A stretch of DNA of 64,000 nt from Aliivibrio fischeri (GTDB lineage Bacteria > Pseudomonadota > Gammaproteobacteria > Enterobacterales > Vibrionaceae): NCBI GenBank assembly GCA_038993745.2, contig CP160629.1:930001-994000 (forward strand), in the 5' to 3' direction. A program made the translations under genes and the position numbers. Below are positions 9,285 through 18,210 of this stretch, piece after piece (position 1 is the first letter of the stretch; each line of letters starts with the position of its first letter). The notes beneath the pieces were generated by a model that searched no databases, was not told the DNA's origin, and was given only the letters and a program-made list of their open reading frames with translations.

Positions 9285-9447
9285 TACCAATCCACATAAA
9301 TATTTGATCATTCTTGCTTGTTAAAATCGATTATATCTGCGTTATAAATTTTGCAATTAGACCCACTAGTTACTGCAATTTATGCCTTGCTTTAATCGAT
9401 TTTTCCTACGCAATTATCTGATCAACTACTTATCCGGATTGGTATAA
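9285..9447. repeat. Imperfect palindromic intergenic repeat (MITE-like)
   Basis: The segment begins TACCAATCCACATAA and ends TTATCCGGATTGGTA, so the ends are inverted copies. Further inverted matches occur inside (TTGATCA, AAAATCGATT, ATAAATT...GCA) around a centre near GACCCACTAGT. Related half-copies are seen at 23112-23140 and 28402-28430. It contains no open frame. It looks like a short non-autonomous mobile element or a REP-like structured repeat. Confidence 0.6.
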
Positions 9448-9469
9448 GCTTATTTAGATAACAAATAAT

Positions 9470-9502
9470 AAAAAACCGGTGAAGAAATTCACCGGTTTTT
9501 TT
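9470..9502. terminator. Bidirectional rho-independent terminator
   Basis: A stem of ACCGGTGAA with TTCACCGGT flanked by A-run and T-run on both sides. It lies between the convergent ends of the aryl-polyene operon (+) and the HslJ-like gene (-) and would stop both. Confidence 0.85.
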
Positions 9503-9526
9503 GTGTCTTTTAAAAGCAAAGCTAAA

Positions 9527-9970
9527 TTAGTTTACCCAGTCACGTAGTGTGAAAGTTAGCTCGTGCTCTTGGCCTTTAAGGATAAGACCTTCTTTAGTTA
9601 GTGTAATGTCACTCCAAGTAGATAGAGTGCTAGACACAGCTTGTTCTGTTGTCATTACATCACCCATACACATTTTCATTGTCATTCCCATTTTCTCAAT
9701 GCGGAATTGACCTTCTTCATTTAGCTCAGCTTGGCCAAAGAAGTTGTTACAGCCTGCATTACCATTTGCTGTCATCTTTTCGCCGATTTCAAGACGTGGA
9801 GCTTCCATTTCTTCTGGAGTAGCGATGTCTTTACCATCAACTTGAGTTAACTGCCAGTTGTGGTGTTGAAGCATGTCTGCAGAGATTTGTGCGTCAGTGT
9901 TGTTATCACCATTGCTTGCACAAGCAGCCATTAATACAGGAAGAGATACAGCAACTAATAATTTTTTCAT
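9527..9970 (-). CDS. META/HslJ-domain lipoprotein
   Basis: A 147-residue protein with a lipoprotein signal (VLMAACAS, lipobox Cys17) followed by a META domain: HNWQLTQVDGK near the start, GNAGCNNFFG in the middle and a C-terminal GLILKGQEHELTF strand. This matches the HslJ family, periplasmic or outer-membrane proteins linked to heat and novobiocin resistance in E. coli. The exact function is unknown. It is a single gene on the minus strand with its own upstream region and a terminator shared with the aryl-polyene operon. Confidence 0.8.
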   Translation of the reverse strand: MKKLLVAVSLPVLMAACASNGDNNTDAQISADMLQHHNWQLTQVDGKDIATPEEMEAPRLEIGEKMTANGNAGCNNFFGQAELNEEGQFRIEKMGMTMKMCMGDVMTTEQAVSSTLSTWSDITLTKEGLILKGQEHELTFTLRDWVN

Positions 9971-10286
9971 TTGAACTCCTAGAGAGATTTATTAGGAACT
10001 ACCTAATATTCAATTCATTTTAGTATAAAAATTTAAAAATGCCTAATGTCAAATGTACGTAAAAAACGGCGTTCAATTAGTTTGTGTTTTAAAAATAAGA
10101 ATAGGATATGAACGGAATTCAAATCATGCTCGGGATGAATAAGTAGGGTGAAAAAAGGAAAGGAAAAAACAGAGTACCAGATAGATTAAAGCCCCGATAC
10201 TGGTAATATCAGGGCTTTAAAGGGTTTGTTATTTCAATTGGTAAGAAAGAAATAGCAATAATGCAAAAGAGTAAAACAGACTCGAA
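9971..10286. other. Intergenic region with rplY terminator
   Basis: No gene is visible between the HslJ-like start and the rplY stop. It holds the promoter side of the HslJ-like gene and a hairpin at 10187-10220 (TTAAAGCCC...GGGCTTTAA arms) that probably ends rplY transcription on the minus strand, although its U-run is weak. Confidence 0.55.
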
Positions 10287-10565
10287 TTAGATGCGGATGA
10301 AGTCCATGTGCTCAACTTTAGGCTTAAACGCGTGACGTTGAACGTCTTGCGGTTTAACCTTAACAGCAGCGCCATCGATTACTAGCTCAATTGCTTCGTA
10401 AAATGCTGGCTTGTCCATTTGGTTGATCACTGCGTCATGGTCTAGTGCGATAGAAACTGGCGCTTCTGTGCCACCATAAACGATTGCTGGGAATTTACCA
10501 GCGTGACGAAGGCGGCGGCTCGCACCCTTACCTTGTTCAGTACGTACTACTGCTTCAAATTTCAT
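10287..10565 (-). CDS. rplY: 50S ribosomal protein L25
   Basis: A 92-residue protein starting [20 protein letters not shown]. This start at 10565 matches the short single-domain L25 of gamma-proteobacteria better than an in-frame start five codons upstream. Conserved segments are [10 protein letters not shown] and [16 protein letters not shown]25 binds loop E of 5S rRNA in the large subunit. A GAG-containing Shine-Dalgarno precedes the ATG, and the leader carries a hairpin (see separate entry). Confidence 0.95.
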   Translation of the reverse strand: MKFEAVVRTEQGKGASRRLRHAGKFPAIVYGGTEAPVSIALDHDAVINQMDKPAFYEAIELVIDGAAVKVKPQDVQRHAFKPKVEHMDFIRI

Positions 10566-10601
10566 AGTCTTTACTCTCAAATAGTAAAATAAATAAATGC
10601 C

Positions 10602-10626
10602 GTTAAGCTTAGCGACCTAACTTAAC
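10602..10626 (-). promoter_or_regulatory. Hairpin in the rplY leader (possible L25 autoregulatory site)
   Basis: Arms GTTAAGTTAG and CTAAGCTTAAC, read on the minus strand, form an imperfect stem with a small bulge about 40 bases upstream of the rplY start. L25 leaders that mimic the 5S rRNA site are known in gamma-proteobacteria. Here only the hairpin is seen, so the assignment is an inference. Confidence 0.35.
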
Positions 10627-10763
10627 AGACTTTTCGTTTCGAAAAACGAGCGCGGATAATAGCATTCACTTGGTTAACTCACAACCTATTTTCGTGAATT
10701 TACTAAGAGAATTTGCTAATCTGGCTTTTAAAAGCCGATACTATCAAATCAAATGGAGTTGAT

Positions 10764-11189
10764 ATGAAAAAAATAGAGATATTAGGCCTATTTTCTTGTT
10801 CTTTAATGGCCAATGACTTTTCAAGTGAAATTGAACAACGACAAGATAACTTTCAGCATTTAGACGCCACTGCCGACCAATTGGATGAAGCGTTTGATAA
10901 TGAAGTCGTTGAATGGGACAAAATTATACCATTAGCCAAAAGTGCATACTTAACGGTACAAGAGCAAAAAACACTGTTTCCAGAAGGCAGTGCGGATAAC
11001 AGCAGAGCAAGAACAAAAATTTGGCAACAAAAGCCAGAGTTTGAAGAGAAGTTCACCGTACTTGCAGAGCAGTTTCAATTATTAGAGAAAGCAGCGAAAA
11101 ATAAAGATGAACAAGCAGCAAGAGAAGCACTTAGTGGCGCTTATTCTCAATGCCGTTCATGTCATATGAGTTATCGTTCTCTATGGTAA
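10764..11189 (+). CDS. Cytochrome c' family protein
   Basis: A 141-residue protein starting at the ATG at 10764, preceded by GGAG; an upstream in-frame start adds unlikely residues. The class II pattern is clear: a mostly helical body with a single C-terminal heme-binding motif CRSCH just before the end. The signal peptide (MKKIEILGLFSCSLMA) is unusually short but plausible. Cytochromes c' are periplasmic and bind NO or other small ligands. The gene stands alone between rplY and radD. Confidence 0.75.
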   Translation: MKKIEILGLFSCSLMANDFSSEIEQRQDNFQHLDATADQLDEAFDNEVVEWDKIIPLAKSAYLTVQEQKTLFPEGSADNSRARTKIWQQKPEFEEKFTVLAEQFQLLEKAAKNKDEQAAREALSGAYSQCRSCHMSYRSLW

Positions 11190-11206
11190 TCGTGTTTTAA
11201 AAACCG

Positions 11207-12931
11207 TTACTCTTCAAATATTTTGTCGCGAATGGACCAAAACTTACCTTGCTTACGAGCAATCACAAAGCTAGGTGGACGAAAACGGTGTTGGTTATTC
11301 GCGATTTTTGTTGCCGCCGTCTCTTCAAACGGGCGATGTCTATCAACAAGATGCGGACGAACGAAACTCTTTAAGAATAGCTCTTTCTGCTTTTTGGTTG
11401 CCAATTGCCACACTTCATGAATTTCAGAATCATCATCTCCAAAATAGGTGACTTTTATTTGTGGTTTATTAAATTGATTTTTTCCTGCGGTTAATGTCAG
11501 GTCGATACAATTTAAGATCCGTGCATCTTTTAGTTTCAGGGCTTCTTTTAGCTTCTTATCTGGATCAACTAAAATGGCATCGCATTCATGGCATACACGA
11601 GCTGCTATATCATTATCAGCGCCGCATTCATTACAATATTTGGCTCTAAAACGATAACCGCACTCTTCACGTGTGCCTTCGTCATCTTCAAAATAACCTT
11701 GGCAGCGACGGCCAAAATGCTCAAGCAAAAAACCGTTACTGTCTAACTTGCCCCAGAAATTATTATTAAAGCCGCAAGCTGGGCAGGGGATAGTAATGAT
11801 TTCACTACTGCTATCAGGTTTCGGGTCGCCAACTTCTGGCTGATATAAATCATAACAGTTACCTGCATAATCTAAGACCGTACACTCGGTTTTACCTTCA
11901 GCAAGACGAAGCCCACGACCAACAATTTGTTGATATAAACTCACCGATTCTGTTGGGCGTAAAATTGCAATTAAATCAACATGAGGCGCATCAAAGCCCG
12001 TGGTTAATACTGACACATTCACTAAAAATTTCGTTTCTTGATTTTTAAATCGTTGAATGATGGCATCACGATCAGCCAATTTAGTATCACCAATGACCAG
12101 TTCAGACTCGGCTGGCGGCAATAAAGAAAGGATCTCTTGAGCATGGCGAACGGTAGCAGCAAAGATCATCACGCCTTTTCTGTCTTTCGCGTATTCCACA
12201 ATTTGCTGAACGATTTGTGGCGTCGCACGTTTTGATTCTTCAATCACCAAATCTAATTCTGACTCTTTGTACTTACCTGTAGAAGCCGGTTTTAACTGTG
12301 AGAAGTCATAACTTAATACCGGTGCATCTAAGAGTTTTGCAGGGGTTAAAAATCCTTCATCTAATAGATATTGAATAGGAAGTTCAAAAATACAATCACG
12401 GAAAAAGCGAGGTGTATCGGTTTTTACCTGTCCACGAGTGTGATACTGATAAATCCAACCAATTCCTAAACGGTAAGGCGTCGCCGTTAACCCCAGTACT
12501 TTTATGCCAGAGTTTTGGGTTTGTAAGTGCTCAATAACTTTGCGGTAACTGGTGTCTTTGTTATCTGGCACACGGTGACATTCATCAATAACTAACAGAG
12601 AAAATTGATCTTTAAATTCATCAAGATTACGAACCACAGATTGCACAGAGGCAAATACCACCTGTTTATTGGTCTCTTTTCTACCTAAGCCTGCTGAGAA
12701 AATCGCTCCCTCTAGACCATAGCCTTCATATTTCGCATGATTTTGTTCAACAAGCTCTTTAACGTGAGCAAGTACCAACACACGACCTTTCGCTATTCGT
12801 GCTAGCTCTGCAATCACCAAACTTTTCCCTGCACCTGTAGGCAGTACAAGTACCGCAGGCGTCGTATGTTTTTGGAAATAATGGATAACCGCTTTAACAG
12901 AATCTTGTTGGTAAGGTCGTAACGTATACAT
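11207..12931 (-). CDS. radD: DNA repair helicase RadD (YejH)
   Basis: A 574-residue superfamily 2 helicase. Walker A PTGAGKS is at 31-37, DECH at 116-119, and motif VI is in the QIVGRGLRLAEGK region. The C-terminal third carries four-cysteine zinc-finger patterns (CPACGFNNNFWGKL, CNECG...CHECD). The order and wording of the motifs match E. coli RadD closely. RadD acts in recombinational and double-strand break repair with RecA and SSB. It is a single minus-strand gene, convergent with the cytochrome c' gene. Confidence 0.92.
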   Translation of the reverse strand: MYTLRPYQQDSVKAVIHYFQKHTTPAVLVLPTGAGKSLVIAELARIAKGRVLVLAHVKELVEQNHAKYEGYGLEGAIFSAGLGRKETNKQVVFASVQSVVRNLDEFKDQFSLLVIDECHRVPDNKDTSYRKVIEHLQTQNSGIKVLGLTATPYRLGIGWIYQYHTRGQVKTDTPRFFRDCIFELPIQYLLDEGFLTPAKLLDAPVLSYDFSQLKPASTGKYKESELDLVIEESKRATPQIVQQIVEYAKDRKGVMIFAATVRHAQEILSLLPPAESELVIGDTKLADRDAIIQRFKNQETKFLVNVSVLTTGFDAPHVDLIAILRPTESVSLYQQIVGRGLRLAEGKTECTVLDYAGNCYDLYQPEVGDPKPDSSSEIITIPCPACGFNNNFWGKLDSNGFLLEHFGRRCQGYFEDDEGTREECGYRFRAKYCNECGADNDIAARVCHECDAILVDPDKKLKEALKLKDARILNCIDLTLTAGKNQFNKPQIKVTYFGDDDSEIHEVWQLATKKQKELFLKSFVRPHLVDRHRPFEETAATKIANNQHRFRPPSFVIARKQGKFWSIRDKIFEE

Positions 12932-13067
12932 GGATATATAAACAGTGGTTAAGGCAAAAAGGCATCATATCAGAATATATAAGATTACTCTTTGTTTTCT
13001 TGCTAAGATTAAAACAGTTCTTATCTATCGCATTGGTTATTCAACATTAACAAAGGAAGTTTATTCA

Positions 13068-14615
13068 ATGTCAGTGCTTAAACGCATTCATGTCACTCTA
13101 TTTTTTGTCGCTATTCTTTCAGGTTGTGGTTCGCTTCCTAATGAAATTGAACACACGAACGAATCGGTAACAGCACCATTAAGCAGTTCGCTTTCTGAGT
13201 TAAGTGCTTCTTTCCAACCAGCTCCCTCAACAGCAGAAACCAGTGCTGTTTTGTTGCAAGATTCGGGATGGGATGCATTAGCGCAACGTTTAGCATTAAT
13301 TGAGACAGCAGAGCACAGCATTGATATCCAATATTATATTTGGAACTCAGACACCTCTGGTCATTACCTTGCCAGTCGTCTATTAGCGGCAGCTGATCGT
13401 GGTGTTAAAGTGCGTGTCATGTTGGATGACATCAACTTAAATGAACGTGAAGATCTACTTGTGGCGTTAAACGCGCATCCTCAGGTTGAGATCCGAGTAT
13501 TTAACCCCATTCCCACTCGCCGTGGCGTCACCAAGTGGGTGAACTTCTTAGGGGATTTTTCTCGTTTAAATCGTCGTATGCACAATAAATCATTCACTGT
13601 TGATGGCGTGTTCTCTGTTGTTGGTGGGCGTAATATTGGTGATGAGTATTTTGATCTTTCTAACGAGATTAACTTCCGTGATCGTGATGTGTTAGTTCGT
13701 GGTTCAGTCGTCCGTGATATACAAACCAGTTTTATCGAGTATTGGGACAGCCGTTGGTCTTACCCTGTGGATTTATTAGCAAAAGAAGCTTCGCAAGAAC
13801 CACTTTTACAAAAACAACCAGTGTTAGATGAGATTGATGCACCTGTTTATAAAAACTACCCAGCTTTACCAGAAGGAAATAAAACAGCGCATCAATACTT
13901 AACTAATCTAATGGATAAAATGACTTGGGTTAATGCTAAGTTCGTATTTGATCGCCCAGTACCGCTTAATAAAGACAATACCGATGAGCCTAAAGAGACC
14001 GCAAAAGCCCTCGGCAAATTGGCCAGTGAATCCAAGAAAGAGATCTTATTAGAATCGGCTTACCTTATTTTTGATGATAACCAACTTAAAGGGTGGCAAG
14101 CGCTTATTAATACAGGTGTTGAGATAAAAGCGCTTACCAACTCAATGGCATCGAACGATTTAACCACTAACCACTCAGGTTACGCAGGTCGTCGTCAAGA
14201 TATGCTTGAACACGGCATTCAGCTTTATGAATTGAAACCTGAAACAGAGTTATGTGAAGAGTCGACCAAAGACGTTTCTAAATGTGCACCAACATTACCT
14301 TATGGACTTCACGCCAAGTCAGCCGTTTTTGATGACAATATCGCAAGTATCGGTTCTTTTAACTTCAATTTGCGCTCAACGTACTTGAATACAGAATCGA
14401 TTTTAATCATTGAAAATCAAAAAATCGCAGAGCAACTCACTCAAGATATTGAACACGCTATGGATGAAGAAAACAGTTGGCACCTAAAACTGCAAGAGGG
14501 TGATGTTCGTTGGTATTCCGGTGATAAAAGTTGGGAAAGTGAACCAGAGACTGGCCGTTGGGAGCGATTTCAATCTGGATTCTTACAGTTATTACCAATA
14601 GAAAAGTATTTGTGA
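13068..14615 (+). CDS. Phospholipase D-family lipoprotein (ClsC/YmdC-like)
   Basis: A 515-residue protein starting at MSVLKRIHV (13068), behind an AAAGGAAG ribosome site; an upstream in-frame ATG is less likely. The lipobox ILSGCGS marks it as a lipoprotein. There are two HKD motifs: HNKSFTVDGVFSVVGGRN in the first half and HAKSAVFDDNIASIGSFN in the second. This is the layout of phospholipase D/cardiolipin synthase C-type enzymes, which form cardiolipin by phosphatidyl transfer. The usual ClsC partner gene ymdB is not adjacent, so the precise reaction is uncertain. Confidence 0.8.
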   Translation: MSVLKRIHVTLFFVAILSGCGSLPNEIEHTNESVTAPLSSSLSELSASFQPAPSTAETSAVLLQDSGWDALAQRLALIETAEHSIDIQYYIWNSDTSGHYLASRLLAAADRGVKVRVMLDDINLNEREDLLVALNAHPQVEIRVFNPIPTRRGVTKWVNFLGDFSRLNRRMHNKSFTVDGVFSVVGGRNIGDEYFDLSNEINFRDRDVLVRGSVVRDIQTSFIEYWDSRWSYPVDLLAKEASQEPLLQKQPVLDEIDAPVYKNYPALPEGNKTAHQYLTNLMDKMTWVNAKFVFDRPVPLNKDNTDEPKETAKALGKLASESKKEILLESAYLIFDDNQLKGWQALINTGVEIKALTNSMASNDLTTNHSGYAGRRQDMLEHGIQLYELKPETELCEESTKDVSKCAPTLPYGLHAKSAVFDDNIASIGSFNFNLRSTYLNTESILIIENQKIAEQLTQDIEHAMDEENSWHLKLQEGDVRWYSGDKSWESEPETGRWERFQSGFLQLLPIEKYL

Positions 14616-14696
14616 TTTAACTTTGAATAGGAACCTTGTGGTAATTTTTCGTTATTACCACAAACCCTAACACTCAGTGTTTACTCATAAATCGAA

Positions 14697-15371
14697 TTAG
14701 AATGACATTCGTCCACCGACAGTCCAGCTATATTCTGTCTCTGTCATACCATAGTAGGTACGGTTGGGATTAAAAGCGGATACTTTTGCGTATGGATAAA
14801 TATGCCATACAGGGCGCATTGTACCAATTGACAGTTCCCATTCTGCTGCTTGTCCTTGGTTAAAATCAAGCATGTCCGATTTGTCTTCAGCATAATGATA
14901 TTCCAATCTGCTCGTAATATAAGTGTGCTGAAAATATTTAGCGGCAGCAAAATAGGTCGAATACTTATTTGCATCATCAACGGTTATCCACGTAAAGCCA
15001 TTACGAACAAACTCACTGGTGACACCAAATTTTGCAGAATACCCATCAAAGAATCGAGCGGCTGAGAGCTCAACAAAGTGTGTATTGGTTTTAACGCCAT
15101 CAATACCGACTACTTCTGACATAAGCCAATCATCTCGTATACCGTATTCATAGTAAGACGCAAGTTTCCAACGGGGATTTACGAATTTATGATAGCCAAT
15201 TCCTAGGCCAACCCAGTTGTCATTGTCTCCACCAATATATAAATAGGTATTATTCGTTACTGCTGCGGTAACGCCAACTTCTACGACATCCTTTTCAATT
15301 GATAAATCAATTCCAGCAATAGCTGAAGTGCAGAGCATCATTGCGCTGCAAGTCATTGAAATGGTTTTCAT
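14697..15371 (-). CDS. Outer-membrane beta-barrel-like protein of unknown function
   Basis: A 224-residue protein with a signal peptide ending CTSAIAG. The mature part alternates aromatic and polar residues in short strands (TNNTYLYIGGDNDNWVGLGI, WKLASYYEYGI) and ends with a Phe (GGRMSF), typical of small outer-membrane barrels. No specific family is recognised. It lies 50 bases downstream of a lipoprotein gene on the same strand, so the two are probably co-transcribed and may work together at the cell surface. Confidence 0.6.
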   Translation of the reverse strand: MKTISMTCSAMMLCTSAIAGIDLSIEKDVVEVGVTAAVTNNTYLYIGGDNDNWVGLGIGYHKFVNPRWKLASYYEYGIRDDWLMSEVVGIDGVKTNTHFVELSAARFFDGYSAKFGVTSEFVRNGFTWITVDDANKYSTYFAAAKYFQHTYITSRLEYHYAEDKSDMLDFNQGQAAEWELSIGTMRPVWHIYPYAKVSAFNPNRTYYGMTETEYSWTVGGRMSF

Positions 15372-15421
15372 GTGATAACCTAGAAAGGTGCTCCTAGTAC
15401 GTAACTAGGAGCGAGGGAACA

Positions 15422-16045
15422 TTAGTTTAAGCGAGCGCGAATTGAATCACGGATAGTGTTACGGTCTATCTCTGGGCTTGAATTTTCCATAAATGGTCTT
15501 AAACCACCTTGAACAGTATCACCACCAATGATGATGGATTCACCATCAATAACAATTCCAAAGTCACCTTCATAGTCGCCTTGGCGAATGATACTTACGT
15601 AATGGTCATTACCGTCTTGGTCTTGAACAATCATAGATTGACCATGCCAGTCAACGTTCTTAATAACGAATATATTGCCATTTGTATCTGTAATAGTGCT
15701 TCCTGAAATCGTGTAGCTTGCCTCTGGACCATTATCAATTGGTGGCATTTCAGGGCCGCCCCATACAGGAGGCAGTCGATCTGGTGTATTCCCCGTGTCT
15801 AATCCCCAATCAGGTGTATTATCGATGTCTGGAATCGATGGTACAGGTAGACCAAACTCAGGATCAGCGAGTCCCCAATCAGGAGTATCACCAACATCTA
15901 AACCCCACTCAGGAGAGTTATCAATATCAGGAATAACAGGATTACCAGGGTTTGTTTGTCCAGAGCCACTAGAGTCGCTTGAAGAAGAACAACCAGACAG
16001 CAATAAAGCACCTGATACTACAACGGCTAAAAGAGATTTATTCAT
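15422..16045 (-). CDS. Repeat-containing lipoprotein of unknown function
   Basis: A 207-residue protein with a lipobox LLLSGCSSSS, then a Ser/Gly/Pro linker carrying near-repeats of the type IPDIDNxPxWGLDxGxTPDWGL (about residues 37-95). A C-terminal domain follows, with strands such as GNIFVIKNVDWHGQSM and GIVIDGESIIIGGD. The repeats are visible in the DNA as repeated cccaatcaggagtatcacc-like blocks, so copy number may vary between strains. It shares a strand and probably a transcript with the downstream barrel protein. No family is recognised. Confidence 0.6.
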   Translation of the reverse strand: MNKSLLAVVVSGALLLSGCSSSSDSSGSGQTNPGNPVIPDIDNSPEWGLDVGDTPDWGLADPEFGLPVPSIPDIDNTPDWGLDTGNTPDRLPPVWGGPEMPPIDNGPEASYTISGSTITDTNGNIFVIKNVDWHGQSMIVQDQDGNDHYVSIIRQGDYEGDFGIVIDGESIIIGGDTVQGGLRPFMENSSPEIDRNTIRDSIRARLN

Positions 16046-16495
16046 AATGTATCACCTAAAGTCTTATCAAAATTTACTGACTCTTCAATTGGTCAGTGCA
16101 GAAAATATCACCCTTTCCTTTGGCGCAATGACAGAGACTTTTTTTGGTACATCAACAACCTAGTACCATTAGACAAAAATCAAAACCACGCTGTTTGCAA
16201 TCCATGCGAGTTATTTGTTGAGAGAGATTATGATAATTAGAGGAGGGGATATCTAATGATGATTACTTTAGATAGTTATAAGCTTAGCTTATTATTGGCT
16301 TGTTAATTATGTCTATCAATAACTTATTCGCAGGAAAAGAACCATTTTCAAGGGCAAAAATTAAAAATGAAGAAAATGCGAAATGAACAAAGCATCAAAA
16401 TAGTTAAAGAAAAACATCGATAAACGATACAATAGGTGAGTTGCAAGATGGCAGCATAAAAGACTCATTCACATAAAACCGTAAAGTAGCCCTAT
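16046..16495. other. 450-base gap with two possible tiny ORFs
   Basis: No long gene is present. A strong GGAGGGG Shine-Dalgarno at 16242-16248 precedes ATG 16256, opening a 16-codon frame (MMITLDSYKLSLLLAC, stop 16304-16306). Two bases later a 25-codon frame starts (16309-16386). They may be a leader peptide pair or chance. The promoter of the lipoprotein gene must also lie at the left end. Confidence 0.3.
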
Positions 16496-16999
16496 ATGTC
16501 TAAAGATTTTAGTGTCACCACAGAATACGTTCTCGACAAGACCTTCTTTGCAGAATGTTATGATCAAACTAGTCAGCCGATTACTTTTCCGAAAGCCTAT
16601 TTAAAAGGAATACTCTTTTTCCTTTTTGGTCTGGCGTTATTAAAACTTGAGCTATTACCTAATGGCTACATTGGTTGGTTCTTTATTGCGTTAAGTATTA
16701 TTGAAGCGTTCAGTATTTACTTCAAGAGAACGTGGTGGCTATGGCGACAATCCATCAGCTCACTCTCTGGCAGTAAAGTGGTGTTTAACGTTGACGCAAA
16801 TGGTGTGAGTTATAAAAGCCTTAAAAACACCAAAAACTCTCGCACTATCGCTTGGAGTGACATCGACCAAGTTGAACAAAGCGATTTAGGGCTTATCTTT
16901 CATATTGGTAAACAGCGCCAATACGTCAGTAAATCGTGCTTAAATGAGGAAGAAATCGCCTTTATTTTAGAGCAGCATGAAGCATCAAAAGCAAACTAA
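16496..16999 (+). CDS. YcxB-like small membrane protein
   Basis: A 167-residue protein with a polar N-terminus, two adjacent transmembrane segments (about residues 34-72: KGILFFLFGLALLKLEL and IGWFFIALSIIEAFSIYF) and a C-terminal PH-like beta domain (SGSKVVFNVDANGVSYKS ... TIAWSDIDQVEQSDLGLIF). This is the organisation of YcxB-family proteins, whose function is unknown. It stands alone, followed by about 120 bases before the convergent chemoreceptor gene. Confidence 0.6.
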   Translation: MSKDFSVTTEYVLDKTFFAECYDQTSQPITFPKAYLKGILFFLFGLALLKLELLPNGYIGWFFIALSIIEAFSIYFKRTWWLWRQSISSLSGSKVVFNVDANGVSYKSLKNTKNSRTIAWSDIDQVEQSDLGLIFHIGKQRQYVSKSCLNEEEIAFILEQHEASKAN

Positions 17000-17121
17000 T
17001 CTAATCACATTTTGATTTGAATAGCTGGGTTATTCGCATCACGAAATGATGTGAATACTTTTTAGTGGTGGGATGGGCTTGATAATCCACTCAAGCCCAC
17101 AATCGAATTGAGATAAATACT

Positions 17122-18210
17122 TTATTTGTCTGCAACGATTTCATCCATTAAACGATCAATTTGGATTACGACTTGTTCGCTTGAATCTTCCATTGCATTA
17201 ATTGATGTAATCATATCAGCCATATTACCTGTTTGAGCTTTACTCATGGCTTTACGTCCATTGTCGTGAACTGCCTTGTGTGGCTCTTCCAGTAGAGCAT
17301 AGCTTTTTAGATGATCATAAGCTTTGCCACTTCCTTTGTAGTACCACTGACCCAATCGACATTCAGAGTGAGTATTAACGGTTTCGTCGAATGAGTGTTT
17401 TTGCAGTAAGCGATACACATTGTTTTTCCAAATCGCATGGTCAAGTTTTACCGTATCAAGGAATGCTCTCGTTGAGGCTACATAAATGATCTCTTTCATG
17501 TGCTCTGATTTATCAACGACCTCATTTACGATAGTTCCAATTTGTGCTGAAGAGGCCGATACTTCTTCTGCACAGGCTTGGTTTTCATCGATAGATATTT
17601 TAATGGCATCCACTTGAGTTAACACTTGGTTTACTAATGAATCAATCTGCTCGCTAGCATCACTGGCTTTGCTTGCTAGGGTTCTTACTTCATCAGCAAC
17701 AACAGCAAACCCTCGGCCTGCATCACCTGCACGAGCCGCTTCAATCGCTGCATTGAGAGCAAGTAAGTTTGTTTGGTCAGAAATTTCTTGGATAGTAGAG
17801 ACAAGATGAGAGATGGAGTTAGCCGTTTTATCTAATATTTGAACAGATTTAATGCTTTGGGTTGTTTGAGAGCTTATTTCTACGGCTCTATTGTCAAGTC
17901 GAGTGAGGGCTTGATGGGTTTGTTTAAAGACTTCGCTAAGTTGTTCTAGGTTTTCATTCTCTTGCGCCATCGATTGAGCGCTTTCGACCATCGCAGTTCG
18001 AATGGTTTGAAGCATATCACCACCTTTTAAACTGCTCGAAATCAAACCGTCGCTACTTTGATAATCTTGTTGTACTGAGATGACTTGCTGTTTAGCTTCT
18101 TGGAGCTGATCTTCTAATTTCTGAATATCTGTTTGGTATTTATTTTTAAGGTCAGATAACTCTTTTTTTAGAGCTTCATTTTCCGCTTTGACTCGATTTA
18201 ATCTAAACAT
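17122..18210 (-). CDS. Soluble methyl-accepting chemotaxis protein with C-terminal CZB domain
   Basis: A 362-residue protein without a transmembrane segment. The N-terminal 55 residues form a coiled coil. A chemoreceptor signalling domain follows, with the conserved hairpin tip [18 protein letters not shown]. The C-terminal part is a zinc-binding CZB domain: [19 protein letters not shown] and PHKAVHD supply the His-Cys-His-His ligands. CZB receptors are cytoplasmic and respond to zinc and to HOCl-type oxidants. It lies just upstream of the Kiwa genes but on the opposite strand, with no obvious link. Confidence 0.88.
   Translation of the reverse strand: MFRLNRVKAENEALKKELSDLKNKYQTDIQKLEDQLQEAKQQVISVQQDYQSSDGLISSSLKGGDMLQTIRTAMVESAQSMAQENENLEQLSEVFKQTHQALTRLDNRAVEISSQTTQSIKSVQILDKTANSISHLVSTIQEISDQTNLLALNAAIEAARAGDAGRGFAVVADEVRTLASKASDASEQIDSLVNQVLTQVDAIKISIDENQACAEEVSASSAQIGTIVNEVVDKSEHMKEIIYVASTRAFLDTVKLDHAIWKNNVYRLLQKHSFDETVNTHSECRLGQWYYKGSGKAYDHLKSYALLEEPHKAVHDNGRKAMSKAQTGNMADMITSINAMEDSSEQVVIQIDRLMDEIVADK

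Noticed and set aside
15795..16163. A 122-codon plus-strand ORF over the repeat lipoprotein
   Set aside because: Its repeats are the antisense reading of the lipoprotein repeats. The minus-strand frame has a signal peptide and lipobox and is the real gene.
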